DNA of 64,000 bases from Hofstenia miamia (lineage: Eukaryota; Xenacoelomorpha; Acoela): positions 222,475 through 286,474 of the forward strand of contig SCFE01000028.1 in NCBI GenBank assembly GCA_004352715.1, written 5' to 3'. Below the pieces are notes generated by a model. The model did no database searches, was not told where the DNA came from, and worked only from the letters and a program-made list of their open reading frames with translations. Positions 22,608 to 33,464 of this stretch are shown here, one piece after another. The number at the start of each line of letters is the position of its first letter. Positions within the stretch are counted from its first letter, which is position 1. The position numbers were made by a program, and so were the translations under genes.

Positions 22608-23524
22608 ATATGCTGGCACAAGACAACAATCATTTATAGACCATACATTTATGTTTATAGAGTTCCACATTTAAAAAATGCATACATCATTAATTGACAG
22701 TGGGAATGTCAATCTGGAATATTTTAACTCAGGAAGAAATTTTTTCATTCATGTTATTTCACATCTCTGTTTAATTTCAGGATGGAGACATGCTAATACG
22801 CTATATATGAAACATAGGTTTGATTGACCAGTTTTCAGGTTTACAAGGAAATGATTTTTCTAAGGTAGTTGGGTAATGGAATGTATGATCCTCCATTTGA
22901 TGGTCAATATTTAGACACACAAAGTCCAACTCTATTGATGTTTTTTTAATATAAACCTGCTCCCATTCATGGCATAAATACAAATATAATTTGAAATTTC
23001 ATCAACTAGGTTGTAGAAATTTGTTTCACTTAGTCCTGATCAAAAAACTGATATGGGGTGTGATGTTGGATTGAGTAATGCTGACTTTTCTTCCTTGTTT
23101 TCCACTGGCTTTACATCTCTATTTCACAAATTAAATATATTTTCATGGAATAGTGTGTGGAAACCTCATTTGAAATTACCTCATGTATTGACTTGTAATG
23201 GTTTGAGAACACCTCATAAACATCAATCAAATTAAGATGGTTGGATAAATAATTTGAAAAAGCACCACAACATGCATTCTCTGATCTTTGTATGGTAAAT
23301 TCATGGCTATTGCTGGTGTTCAAAGTTGAAGTCGACGGAATCTCATTTGGATGCTTGCTATCAATATGACTGTAAAGTGATGGTTTACTCCTGAAATAGG
23401 TCTTACAAAACAAACAAAAATTAACTGTTGTTTGCTTATGCCTTGTACGAAGGTGCAACCTCACTTGTTTTGGGTGGGGACCCACAAAAATATTGGGATG
23501 TTGTCTTTGGTCTAAATAGACCAT
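22608..23524 (-). pseudogene. N-terminal part of inner Polinton polB, cut off by the Gypsy
   Basis: Continues the polB gene of 8164-11262 upstream of the Gypsy insertion. 23111-23524 encodes a C2H2 finger region (RLHLRTRHKQ.., FCLFCKTYFRSKPSLYSHID) and the block LIDVYEVFSNHYKSIHEV..KIYLICEIEM, which aligns with the outer copy (SSIDVYSAFSALYPQIIEIM..KVYLLCEVEF). 22801-22983 encodes a further conserved block with FHYPTTLEKSF. The frame between 22983 and 23111 is broken. The finger block lies within the duplicated segment 23334-24520. The upstream start is uncertain; a splice acceptor-like TCTATTTAG precedes the first finger, so an earlier exon is possible. Confidence 0.82.
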
Positions 23525-25708
23525 GTATTAGCAAAGTGGGAAAATATTGATTGAAAAAATTTAAAATATGGAAAGAATAATTTAGATTTTAACATAAAAT
23601 GCAAATTGTTTTTTCAAAGATGGAATAATTTTGTTTTTGACATACATTTGAATTTTAAAATATATAAACCAGATAGAGAAAAATATGTACAAACACAGTA
23701 TAGTAGGAAATATTAATATGTGTAAAACACATAATCAGTAATAGATATATAAAAAACAAAATTGCATTTAAATAAATAAGTGTTAACATCTTGTGATTAC
23801 CCTAAAAAATTGGGTATCAGGTAAAAATTGTCAGTGTATTGTAAAAACACATAATCAGTAATATATAAAAACAAAAAATACACATGTATTATTTAAAATA
23901 ACTCTTAAATGAGATTACAATATTAAACTAAATAGTGCACTCAAAAAGTAAAACATTAAAGAATTACCCAATTGACTAGTGTAATGATTTAAAATAAAAT
24001 GAGAGGATAAATTTTAACGTGTGTGTGAGTCATTTATAATTAGATTCATTGGCAAAACCCACTTTTTTCATTTATATGAGAAATATTTTAATTCTAATTA
24101 CAAGCATCTTGTTCACACTTAAGTAATAATGCAAATTCATTTTTTTTGTGAAAATTTGCAACCACAGAGTAACACATTTTTAAATTAAAATTAGTAAACT
24201 AAATAAACAACATCTCATAATCACCCTAAAAAACCCAGGTGTTAGATAAAAAAATGACATTGTAACATTTAAAACACATATTCAGTATTTGGTTAAATTC
24301 TGTAAAACCATTAATTTGCTTCTCATTGATATGAAAATAAGACTCATGTTTTTAACATCTGATTTCTTTTTGAAAAAATGACTGGTGAATCACACCCAAA
24401 TAATTGTGTTTACCATGTTTTTGAATTAAAAAAACATTGACTGTATTTATTAATATGTGAAAACTTGAAGCCTTGTTTTTTTAAAAACATAAAAGATGGC
24501 AAACACAATTTTCAAAAATANGACGGAATCTCATTTGGATGCTTGCTATCAATATGACTGTAAAGTGATGGTTTACTCCTGAAATAGGTCTTACAAAACA
24601 AACAAAAATTAACTGTTGTTTGCTTATGCCTTGTACGAAGGTGCAACCTCACTTGTTTTGGGTGGGGACCCACAAAAATATTGGGATGTTGTCTTTGGTC
24701 TAAATAGACCATGTATTAGCAAAGTGGGAAAATATTGATTGAAAAAATTTAAAATATGGAAAGAATAATTTAGATTTTAACATAAAATGCAAATTGTTTT
24801 TTCAAAGATGGAATAATTTTGTTTTTGACATACATTTGAATTTTAAAATATATAAACCAGATAGAGAAAAATATGTACAAACACAGTATAGTAGGAAATA
24901 TTAATATGTGTAAAACACATAATCAGTAATAGATATATAAAAAACAAAATTGCATTTAAATAAATAAGTGTTAACATCTTGTGATTACCCTAAAAAATTG
25001 GGTATCAGGTAAAAATTGTCAGTGTATTGTAAAAACACATAATCAGTAATATATAAAAACAAAAAATACACATGTATTATTTAAAATAACTCTTAAATGA
25101 GATTACAATATTAAACTAAATAGTGCACTCAAAAAGTAAAACATTAAAGAATTACCCAATTGACTAGTGTAATGATTTAAAATAAAATGAGAGGATAAAT
25201 TTTAACGTGTGTGTGAGTCATTTATAATTAGATTCATTGGCAAAACCCACTTTTTTCATTTATATGAGAAATATTTTAATTCTAATTACAAGCATCTTGT
25301 TCACACTTAAGTAATAATGCAAATTCATTTTTTTTGTGAAAATTTGCAACCACAGAGTAACACATTTTTAAATTAAAATTAGTAAACTAAATAAACAACA
25401 TCTCATAATCACCCTAAAAAACCCAGGTGTTAGATAAAAAAATGACATTGTAACATTTAAAACACATATTCAGTATTTGGTTAAATTCTGTAAAACCATT
25501 AATTTGCTTCTCATTGATATGAAAATAAGACTCATGTTTTTAACATCTGATTTCTTTTTGAAAAAATGACTGGTGAATCACACCCAAATAATTGTGTTTA
25601 CCATGTTTTTGAATTAAAAAAACATTGACTGTATTTATTAATATGTGAAAACTTGAAGCCTTGTTTTTTTAAAAACATAAAAGATGGCAAACACAATTTT
25701 CAAAAATA
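23334..25708. repeat. 1187 bp exact tandem copy around a single n (assembly artefact)
   Basis: 23334-24520 and 24522-25708 appear identical and are separated by one n at 24521. The second copy continues into unique DNA at its right edge, the first at its left edge. This is the pattern of two overlapping contigs abutted without merging. Real sequence content is therefore about 1.2 kb shorter. Confidence 0.8.
23535..25699. other. AT-rich non-coding Polinton DNA
   Basis: Apart from the duplicated finger-coding piece at 24522-24712, no gene is visible. Degenerate internal repeats occur (CTTGTGATTACCCTAAAAAA / CTCATAATCACCCTAAAAAA followed by ACACATAATCAGTA / ACACATATTCAGTA), about 400 bp apart. 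Confidence 0.55.
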
Positions 25709-25914
25709 CGAAAAGCATGCTATATTGTGTACTAAGGTGTTTGAGGCATTGTTTTCAGGCATCATCATAGTTTTTTGAGTTGAAGATGTAGCTGTTTGGT
25801 TAACATTACCAAACCCATTTTGATTATCATAACTAGTCATCATTTGGTTGACTTGACCTTCAAAACTTTGAGACCATTCTTCAAAATTTTCCAATACTTC
25901 TTCTTCTGGGATAT
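25700..25914 (-). CDS. Possible exon, acidic Gln/Asn-rich peptide upstream of polB
   Basis: The minus strand shows a strong acceptor-like TTTTTTTAG followed by an open frame of about 70 codons beginning FDNIPEEEVLENFEEWSQSF and continuing through a Gln/Asn/Met/Thr-rich stretch. It lies upstream of polB on the same strand and could be an upstream exon of it or of a separate small gene. I do not recognise it. Its phase does not match the nearby candidate exon at 26264-26341. Confidence 0.35.
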
Positions 25915-26263
25915 TATCAAAGCTAAAAAAATTTGTTTAATACAAAAAACATATATTACACATTTTTCTAGATTAAATTTTAAAATATAATTTTATGAAT
26001 ATAATAATAATTCACATCATTAAAATATTTTGTTTTAATAATACACAATAATTGTTTTTAGATAAACAGAAATTTCTGATTTGTTTTTATAAAAGGTTGG
26101 TGCTGATAAAAACATGAATTATATATTGTGAAATATTATAACAAGATGCAACATAAAAAAAACCTGATTAATAATTTGTTACATTGTATAATAATAATTC
26201 TTAGATAATATATTTTACAAAGAATATCTTAAATGGTTTCATCAAGGGAAATTTCTGACTCAC

Positions 26264-26341
26264 TTTTATAAAGGTTTTCTCTATGATTTGGTCATATTTG
26301 GCATTCCAGCCAGAGAGAAAATTGGAAACATTGACAGACAT
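26264..26341 (-). CDS. Possible short first exon
   Basis: ATG at 26341 opens 26 codons (MSVNVSNFLSGWNAKYDQII..) that run to a consensus donor GTGAGT just left of 26264. The donor and the protein-like composition are the only support. The next acceptor at 25914 would be out of phase. Confidence 0.25.
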
Positions 26342-26419
26342 TTTTTGAAAAACAGAACGTTGAAAACAAACTATAATCAAAGAGATTAAAAATAAAAGTG
26401 AATTCAGGTTGCTCCAGGG

Positions 26420-26634
26420 TTTATGATGATTTGCTGGAGACCAAACTGAGATATCCAATTATTGAGGGTGTAGCTCTAATGCATTTTTGTTACAGGTTTA
26501 CACAGAAACCTTTTAACAAATCACCAGGTTCTCTGGGAAAAGCTATTAAAAATGCCTTTAAACTTCAATTTGTTCATTTCACAAGGAGAATTTTTAAATG
26601 TAAAAAGCTTTTAAAATGTCAAGATTTCAGGTGA
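26420..26634 (+). CDS. Unrecognised small ORF in the inner Polinton
   Basis: A plus-strand frame of ~70 codons with balanced composition: VYDDLLETKLRYPIIEGVAL, then a basic C-terminus ending KLLKCQDFR. No in-frame ATG lies at a sensible start, so it may be the 3' part of a broken gene. It lies on the strand opposite polB, where animal Polintons often keep capsid-module genes, but no known motif is visible. Confidence 0.35.
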
Positions 26635-26905
26635 TTGACAATACTTAGGTATATTTACAAAAAGAGTTTGCACTAGATTTTTTAAAAATCTAAAACTTAA
26701 CATGGCTGAAGTTCACATATCATTGTTTGAGTTTTTGTAAACAAACATTTTTTCAATTTTTTTGGATATACAACAAACAAGGTATTATTGCTATTATTAA
26801 ATATTACCATATATAGACATTTTAAAAAGAACCTATCACAAACCCTGTGGGTGTATAAATTTATAGATGGTTTAAACAAATATTCACAATTTTTTTGGGA
26901 GAGGG

Positions 26906-27346
26906 ATGGAACCCTGTTCAGCTTTTGAGTCAACTTTTGTCAACACACTACAAAAACTCACTCTATTGGAAGACCAGATGTGTATATTTAAAAATTTGGG
27001 TAAACTGGTAAATTATGAGGATATCCTGCTTACAGACAATAAAATTTTAAATGTGCAATTTCAGCCTTCAGAGGGACAGTGTATGTGTGATAGATGCTTT
27101 GGCCTTGATGTTTGTACAATTGATATGTCAAAGTTGGAATGGGTATGTGGTGAAAATCTCCCATATACATTTGCCACAGTGCAAGTATTAAAAGCAAACA
27201 CTGATAAAATATACAAAGATGGGTACCCAATAGACATTGCAATCCAGGAAATTTTTACATTGATAGCAGATGAAGAAGACAAGTGTGTAAAAATCTCTTT
27301 AAAGCATGAACATTTGTTAGATTACTCTATATTAACTTGTAAATAA
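26906..27346 (+). CDS. Unrecognised 146-residue ORF in the inner Polinton
   Basis: Complete ORF from ATG (MEPCSAFESTFVNTLQKLTL) to TAA, with no internal stop. It includes a Cys cluster (CMCDRCFGLDVC, near residues 59-70), several aromatic residues and an acidic patch (IADEEDK). No signal peptide or membrane segment. It is the best preserved ORF in this half of the element, on the opposite strand to polB. The Cys cluster could bind metal. The function is unknown; a Polinton-specific structural or accessory protein would be an inference from location only. Confidence 0.55.
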   Translation: MEPCSAFESTFVNTLQKLTLLEDQMCIFKNLGKLVNYEDILLTDNKILNVQFQPSEGQCMCDRCFGLDVCTIDMSKLEWVCGENLPYTFATVQVLKANTDKIYKDGYPIDIAIQEIFTLIADEEDKCVKISLKHEHLLDYSILTCK

Positions 27347-27995
27347 ATGTATATAGTTATTTTATATTTTTATACACAACATGTACTAGCATTTACATGA
27401 TATAATTAATTAAACTCAAACATTGTTGAACATATATAAACACATATCTTAATTACTTTTTGTCTAAAATTAACATGGTTAACAGTTAAATTAGTTGATT
27501 AATTCAAGCTAAAACATTAACAAATACATATAACTAACCAGTCTTAAATACTTTTTGTCTAAAATTAGCATGGGTTATCAGCTAAAATTTTTGTTAATTT
27601 GAGTTAAAACATTGACAAATTCATATAACCTATACATTATCCTATATTTTTTTGTNTTAGAGTACTCTATATTAACTTGTAAATAAATGTATATAGTTAT
27701 TTTATATTTTTATACACAACATGTACTAGCATTTACATGATATAATTAATTAAACTCAAACATTGTTGAACATATATAAACACATATCTTAATTACTTTT
27801 TGTCTAAAATTAACACAGTTAACAGTTAAATTAGTTGATTAATTCAAGCTAAAACATTAACAAATACATATAACTAACCAGTCTTAAATACTTTTTGTCT
27901 AAAATTAGCATGGGTTATCAGCTAAAATTTTTGTTAATTTGAGTTAAAACATTGACAAATTCATATAACCTATACATTATCCTATATTTTTTTGT
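27317..27995. repeat. Near-exact 339 bp tandem copy around a single n
   Basis: 27317-27655 and 27657-27995 match with only a few differences (for example TAACATGG versus TAACACAG). The n at 27656 marks the junction. Most likely two alleles or contig ends were abutted. Confidence 0.75.
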
Positions 27996-28381
27996 TTAAA
28001 AAATATTATGGGTGAACCATGTGATGTATTACACTAGCGCCAACTAGTGGAATTTAAAACTATTTTTTAGTGAAAAATTATTGGATTCCAGCCTCAAGAT
28101 CTTCTAACTTTTATTGGCTCTTGATTTTTATTGGCTACCCAATTTTCAGGGATGAAGTGGTGAAAATTGGGAAATTTATCATCAGACTTAATTATTTTCA
28201 AGCCATGGAGAACACCAACATCACATCAAACACCTCAAATGCATCACATTCAACATTTAATCTTCATGAGTCACTCTCTCCAGTATTTCAGTGTTTATAG
28301 GACGTCCATGACAAACCAATGGGAGAATCAATATGCTGTGCAGATCTCCAGGTTTATGAATTCTGAGAAATAAAGCAGGCA

Positions 28382-28522
28382 ATGATGGTGAAAACCAAAT
28401 TTGGTAATGAGGTGAGGCTGGATCTTGATAGAAACCACTTTTTATACCTTCACAAGCAGTATATTTACACAATAGCTGATGATTATAAGGAGCTTGCTGG
28501 TGCAAAGATTCAGCTCACATAG
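28382..28522 (+). CDS. Small FLP-motif protein, copy 1
   Basis: A 46-codon plus-strand ORF starting MMVKTKFGNEVRLDLDRNHF and ending KIQLT-TAG. The pattern K.KFG..V.L.L followed by a FLYL/FLP block and a Y..I..Y motif is shared with 33465-33741 and 34915-35148. The short beta-strand-like pattern would suit an OB-fold or small nucleic-acid-binding protein, but that is inference. A stop lies in frame just upstream of the ATG, so the N-terminus may be truncated. Confidence 0.45.
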   Translation: MMVKTKFGNEVRLDLDRNHFLYLHKQYIYTIADDYKELAGAKIQLT

Positions 28523-29655
28523 CATGTATCTTCTGGTAAATCAATAAAACTTGCATTCTTTTGTGACACCTGCTAGGTTATGAATGTTATAGACATTGAC
28601 TTTAATTAAATTTTATATATGTGTTTTGAAGATTATGTATTATGATTTTTTTTAAAAATATATGTTTTTGTATGATGAGTTTCTAGTATACTAATTTTAC
28701 ATTGTGTATTGCTAAATTATTAAATTAATATTCTTTCAACTAAAATTAACTATGTTTAATGAACAAAAAATATCTTTTTTATAACAAATTGAAATTAACA
28801 TATAAATGTTACATGTAATTTCAGCTAAATTTAAATCAATTAAATAAAATATTTATTAACATCTCTTTTTTAAAAATTTCAAAATAAAAATAATTTTTAT
28901 CTCAAGTTAGAATATCAAAAAGTAGTAAATTCATGTTTTTCATGAAAACATGTTAAAATTAGTAAAAATCTCCATTTGCTTAAATTAAAAAAACAAAAAT
29001 ATACCTTTCACACATATTAAAATTTTCAATATCATTAAAGTAGTAAATTCATGTTTTTCATGAAAACATGTTAAAATTAGTAACAATTTCCATATACTTA
29101 AATTACTAAAAAACAGAAATATACCTATTGTGTTTACTTGAAAATGGATTAACAAAAAAGTAAAAAATTCCTAGTTTTGCTAACTACATGTCAAATACAA
29201 GATTACAAAGTGTTTTGCATTCATTATGGGTTACATCAACAACAACATTATCATTTAGCAAATTCGGGAAAAATTTATTACAATACAATATCAAAAATAG
29301 TAAAATCAGGAATATATATCAAACGCTATAATTGACACAGGTTTTAATTATTACCAAGCAAAAAACAGAGAAAATAATTTATATAAGAAAATATTATTAT
29401 GTGTGAATAACCAATGTTAACTAGAAAATACTTACTAGAATATTGGTGGTGTGTAAAATCTGTGCATGAATGGGATGTGAAATATCTTACAAACAAAACA
29501 ATGTTATTAGTTGAAAATTTCTATTTTTCTTTAATTGTTTATATTTATTTTTAAAAAATTATTAAATGCAAAACATTTAAAATATTGCCAATAAAATTAT
29601 TTTTTGACAAAGTCAATTAGGATGAAAACACATGTTGGACTTTTATTCAAATGTG
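28523..29655. other. AT-rich non-coding stretch with a short tandem duplication
   Basis: No gene seen. 28919-29034 is repeated at about 29038-29150 (landmark TAGTAAATTCATGTTTTTCA), each copy containing the perfect palindrome CATGTTTTTCATGAAAACATG in part. The rest is homopolymer-rich. Confidence 0.6.
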
Positions 29656-31116
29656 CCTCTCAGCGCCCAAGGGTATAACTATCTGATATATTTCTATTTT
29701 GTATGTTAATATATGCATAACAACATTAAAAAATATATACTACATGTCCATTTTTCCAAAAAAAAATATTTATGACATTTTTTTTGTCATGTGCCATATT
29801 TGGAACATTGGGCTTTCTTTTCAGAAAATATCTAAAAAATATGAGATCACAAAGATGTATTATATTGAATGAAAATTCAAAAAGCAGTTTTGTTTTTTGT
29901 TCAAACAGAGTCGAATTTTGCATTTTGTGCAGGTGATGTCTGTTTTGGCATTGTGGCAATGTCTGCATCTACCTCTAATCTCACTAAACTCTGGCAAATG
30001 TGCAACTTGATCTTTCTGTACAGCTGCAGTTGGTAGTGAAACAACAGAGTTTCTTTTATTTAGTTGTTCCTGCTGCAATTGCTGGAGAGAATACCTACCT
30101 AAAAATAAAGTAGTAATATAAATATATTAGAGTAACCTTTTATCTTTCTACATTTGATGAATCCTTCTGCTACTTCCACTCGGAATCTTCTAAGAGGACA
30201 ATCCTTTTCTAATTGTCTCAATAGTATCCAAGAATTTACAATGCATGCATCTAGTAAAAAATAGAATATATACATATACCATCTGCTTGAAATAATGCCT
30301 GGACGATATAAAGAGCAAAATCTGTCAAAGAGGTCAATTCCTCCCATGCATTCATTGTATGATTTTACTACTGTTGGTCTTTTCACTGAAATGTAAGATT
30401 TGTTCTTAGATGACCACCGTTTAACAGAACCTGCATCTTGATCTGTAGACTCAGATGATATTAGAGTGACTGCTCGATTATCAAACCACCTTGTACATTC
30501 AACATTCTTATTTCGGCACCATTTTGAGTCAATAGCTCCCCGCCCTTCTTTTCTCAATTCTTTTTCAGATTTTAAGATACAGCCTCTTAATCTGTTTGCT
30601 CGAATAGTGCCAGTATAGAAACAATTTTTAGACAATAATTCACTTGCAAAATCAATAGAAGAGAAGAAATTATCAGCAAATATTTTAAAAGAACATTTTG
30701 GTGTCAGTGTTGAACACAGGTTCATTACCACTTCTCCGCCTAGTCCAAAAGCATTCCTCCAGTCTGGAAACTGTACTTTTCCCGTGTAGACATCAAAGTC
30801 ATGCAGAAATCCATTCCTGCTTGCACGGCCCCATAGCTTAAATCCCCATGGACAAGGCTTATTTGGGATATATTGCTTTATGCTGCTGTGTCCTGAAAAT
30901 GGAATCATTATTTCATCTATACTCTGTTCACAACCTGGGGCTGCTTCAGATAAAGGAACTTCGAAATTTTCTAAGCAAAGGGCGAATCTTCCATAATTTA
31001 TCTTCTGTGTCATTATTCCCATTGTTATCTACAAAGTGCAAATACCTTAAAATTTCCATAAATGCAAAAGGTTGATTTAAATGGAATAGAGGAAATTTGC
31101 TGCTTGTCCACTTGTA
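29656..31116 (-). mobile_element. piggyBac element, truncated at a single n
   Basis: Starts with the terminal sequence CCTCTCAGCGCCCAAGGG at 29656, shared with the complete end at 31682 (TTAA flank there, none here). It carries most of a piggyBac transposase on the minus strand and is cut at the n at 31117, inside the N-terminal coding region. Its first ~405 bases match 31682-32088 with few differences. Confidence 0.85.
29860..31022 (-). pseudogene. piggyBac transposase (PGBD4-like)
   Basis: Cut-and-paste transposase with the three catalytic Asp contexts intact: SIDEIMIPFSGHSS, IFADNFFSS and NECMGGIDLFDR. It also has GFKLW and the C-terminal Cys-rich domain CRHC..CTKCKIRLC..FH (29870-29970), which binds the element ends in this family. 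The main frame ends at 30099; the Cys-rich domain is in another frame. A GT..AG stretch of only ~38 bases (30099-30136) between them would restore the frame if spliced out, but an indel is equally possible. The acidic N-terminus is missing here; the corresponding region is preserved at 32100-32360. The copy is incomplete as assembled. Confidence 0.9.
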
Positions 31117-31117
31117 N

Positions 31118-31254
31118 TTTGAGATATGAAGAATCTGACTATGACCCCAAGGACCAATACTGCCCTTTCTCCAGTTTTGTATTCTTCAAAGAGATCAATG
31201 GTGGTCAACCTTGTCCATTAGCAGATAGAATCAATTTGGATGTGTACAGAAGTA
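31118..31254 (+). CDS. Possible exon of unknown gene right of the single n
   Basis: Plus-strand frame EESDYDPKDQYCPFSSFVFF..GGQPCPLADRINLDVYR ending at a consensus donor GTAAGAG (near 31251). Its composition is protein-like and unlike the flanking AT-rich DNA. Its left edge is the n at 31117, so upstream context is lost. I do not recognise it; it could be an exon or a transposon fragment. Confidence 0.3.
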
Positions 31255-31681
31255 AGAGCAAATGTTTATATTTACACTTATATTTATATCAAATGGCTAA
31301 ATTTTATCTGAAAAATATTAGTGTAGATTGTGATGAGAGCAACAATAACATTTTATATTTTTTAGTCTAGCATAATAACTAAATATTGATATTAATATCT
31401 AAATTTCTTTGTGTATTTAAGATTGAAATGTTTCTTATTATAATATTTTTTTCTGAATGAAAATTATTTAATTTTGTGTATTGATCATTAAATGATATTT
31501 CTTTTACTAGCATTCTCAGTTTATATGCACATTATACAGGGAACCATTCAAATAATGTACATTACTTTAACTATTTTAGCATTAGACCCTTTGAAATTGA
31601 CAATTGCATTTTTATCCTAATTTATTCCGGCACCCTCTCTTATCAGAGTAAACAAGAGTTACTTCTGTGAAAGTTTCTTAA

Positions 31682-32791
31682 CCTCTCAGCGCCCAAGGGT
31701 ATAACTATCTGATATATTTCTATTTTGTATGTTAATATATGCATAACAACATTAAAAAATATATACTACATGTCCATTTTTCCAAAAAAAAATATTTATG
31801 ACATTTTTTTTGTCATGTGCCATATTTGGAACATTGGGCTTTCTTTTCAGAAAATATCTAAAAAATATGAGATCACAAAGATGTATTATATTGAATGAAA
31901 ATTCAAAAAGCAGTTTCGTTTTTTGTTCAAACAGAGTCGAATTTTGCATTTTGTGCAGGTGATGTCTGTTTTGGCACCGTGGCAATGTCTGCATCTACCT
32001 CTAATCTCACTAAACTCTGGCAAATGTGCAACTTGATCTTTCTGTACAGCTGCAGTTGGTAGTGAAACAACAGAGTTTCTTTTATTTATTTCAACTGTAT
32101 AAAATCTGGATGGGGATGAACCGCTTCATTTGCAAAAGGTTGATTTAAATGGAATAGAGGAAATTTGCTGCTTGTCCACTTGTAGGAATTACAACACTTT
32201 TTCTTTGCAGGAGGCTCAACATTTTCTTCAAAGTCGTCATTTTCTTCAGACTGACTATCAACACAACTTATTCTGTCACTTGTAATGATTTCAGCATCAT
32301 CACTAGCCCAGCCTTCGATTTCACTGTCATTATTAAAAATTTTAATCAGTTGTTCTACTGAAAATGATTGTTTCTTTCTAAATAATCAAATATGTATAAG
32401 CAACGCCCAATGTGCTAGATTTAGCACATTCACATATTCTAATATAATTCATATGATTTTATGAATATAGGTATTTATCTATAACAGCTATTTCAACAAC
32501 AAGTATGTATATTTAGTTAATGTAAAATTTTAAAGAAACATGCATACCTTCCTTGTAAGTTGCCTTTTGATGAACTAGCCATTTATCAACAGAAAATTTA
32601 ACTGAAAATAAAATTGAAGTTAATAGCAAAGATTGCAAAAGTAAGTTTAAGGTTAAATGACACAATGGAAAGCATTACAGATGAGTAAGTAAATAATTAC
32701 AACATAACAGACATTTGAAAGTTCAAATAGTTAACAAGCAGGAAAGTAGTTTATGTAATGTGCTAAAAATGGCACATTGGGTGTGGAGAGG
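31682..32791 (-). mobile_element. Internally deleted piggyBac copy
   Basis: Left end TTAA (31678-31681) then CCTCTCAGCGCCCAA; the right end, in reverse complement, reads CCTCTCCACACCCAATGTG and is followed by TTAG (32792-32795), a decayed TTAA target. It keeps the 3' end of the transposase with the Cys-rich domain (31752-31994). After a junction near 32089 it keeps the N-terminal acidic region (SEIEGWASDDAEIITSD, KWTSSKFPLFHLNQPFA at 32100-32360). The catalytic core is deleted. Subterminal copies of GCCCAATGTGCTA..TTAGCACAT lie at 32404-32435. Confidence 0.82.
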
Positions 32792-32795
32792 TTAG

Positions 32796-32837
32796 CCTCT
32801 CAGTGCCCAATGTGCCATTTTTAGCACATTACAAAAA
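32796..32837 (+). repeat. Extra piggyBac terminal repeat, head-to-head with the preceding element
   Basis: CCTCTCAGTGCCCAATG.. followed by GCCATTTTTAGCACATTAC is the near-perfect inverse of 32755-32791, sharing the TTAG between them. No element body follows; the sequence passes directly into Polinton DNA. Confidence 0.75.
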
Positions 32838-32895
32838 GTAATTATCATTCTATCATGAGTTTTCTTTTTGATTAGTTGGTTGGTAATTCATTAGT

Positions 32896-33341
32896 CATGG
32901 CAACATGTACAAAATCTTGTAATAACATATTTTTCAAGCTTTGTGGGAATGCATTGAAAAGTGTTTATTATATTAAAGAACTATTAATTTTGGTGGATGA
33001 CAAAAATATACATTATTATATTGCGTCAATAAAAGAAGGATTTTGATTATTTACCCAGACATATACAGAAAGCTTTCAATTGGTATCAATGTAACTTTCA
33101 TCATGTCACATTTACAGAAGGAAACCTAACAAATGAGCAAATCATTACTTTTATTGATTCACTGAATTTGTCCTGTAGAAAAGAAACTGTGTTTTGGGCA
33201 TGTGATAGAATGAACTGCGAGTTTTTAAGTTGGTTAATCTCTTGATCTGTGCAAAATTTACTCAATTACATCTATTGGTACCTGTAGAACATGGGAAATT
33301 CTATAGACTGTATAACAGACTATTTTAAATTTGTACATTGA
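32896..33341 (+). pseudogene. Small conserved Polinton ORF of unknown function (inner copy)
   Basis: ATG at 32896 opens MATCTKSCNNIFFKLCGNAL, then YYIKELLILVDD, KAFNWYQCNFHHVTFTEGNL, WACDRMNCEFLSWLIS and a C-terminal block ending FVH-TGA, about 145 codons. One frameshift near 33043 and two stops late in the frame (TGA, TAG) break it. It aligns end to end with 4285-4713. It lies next to the FLP-motif protein on the opposite strand. Unknown family; no membrane segment is seen. The pairwise conservation argues for a genuine Polinton gene. Confidence 0.65.
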
Positions 33342-33464
33342 ATGAACACTCCAAAAGGTATATTATTATCACCATTTGCTAATAATCATTGTAAATTTAA
33401 AAAGTTTATTGTAAAACCATTATAACTAATAATTAATGATTTTTACTAGTATTATTTTTATAAA

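Noticed and set aside
23334-25708. A biological tandem duplication of the polB finger exon
   Set aside because: The copies look identical over 1187 bases and are joined by a lone n; assembly overlap is much more likely.
27030-27282. Minus-strand ORFs opposite 26906-27346
   Set aside because: Shadows of the longer plus-strand ORF, with less protein-like composition.
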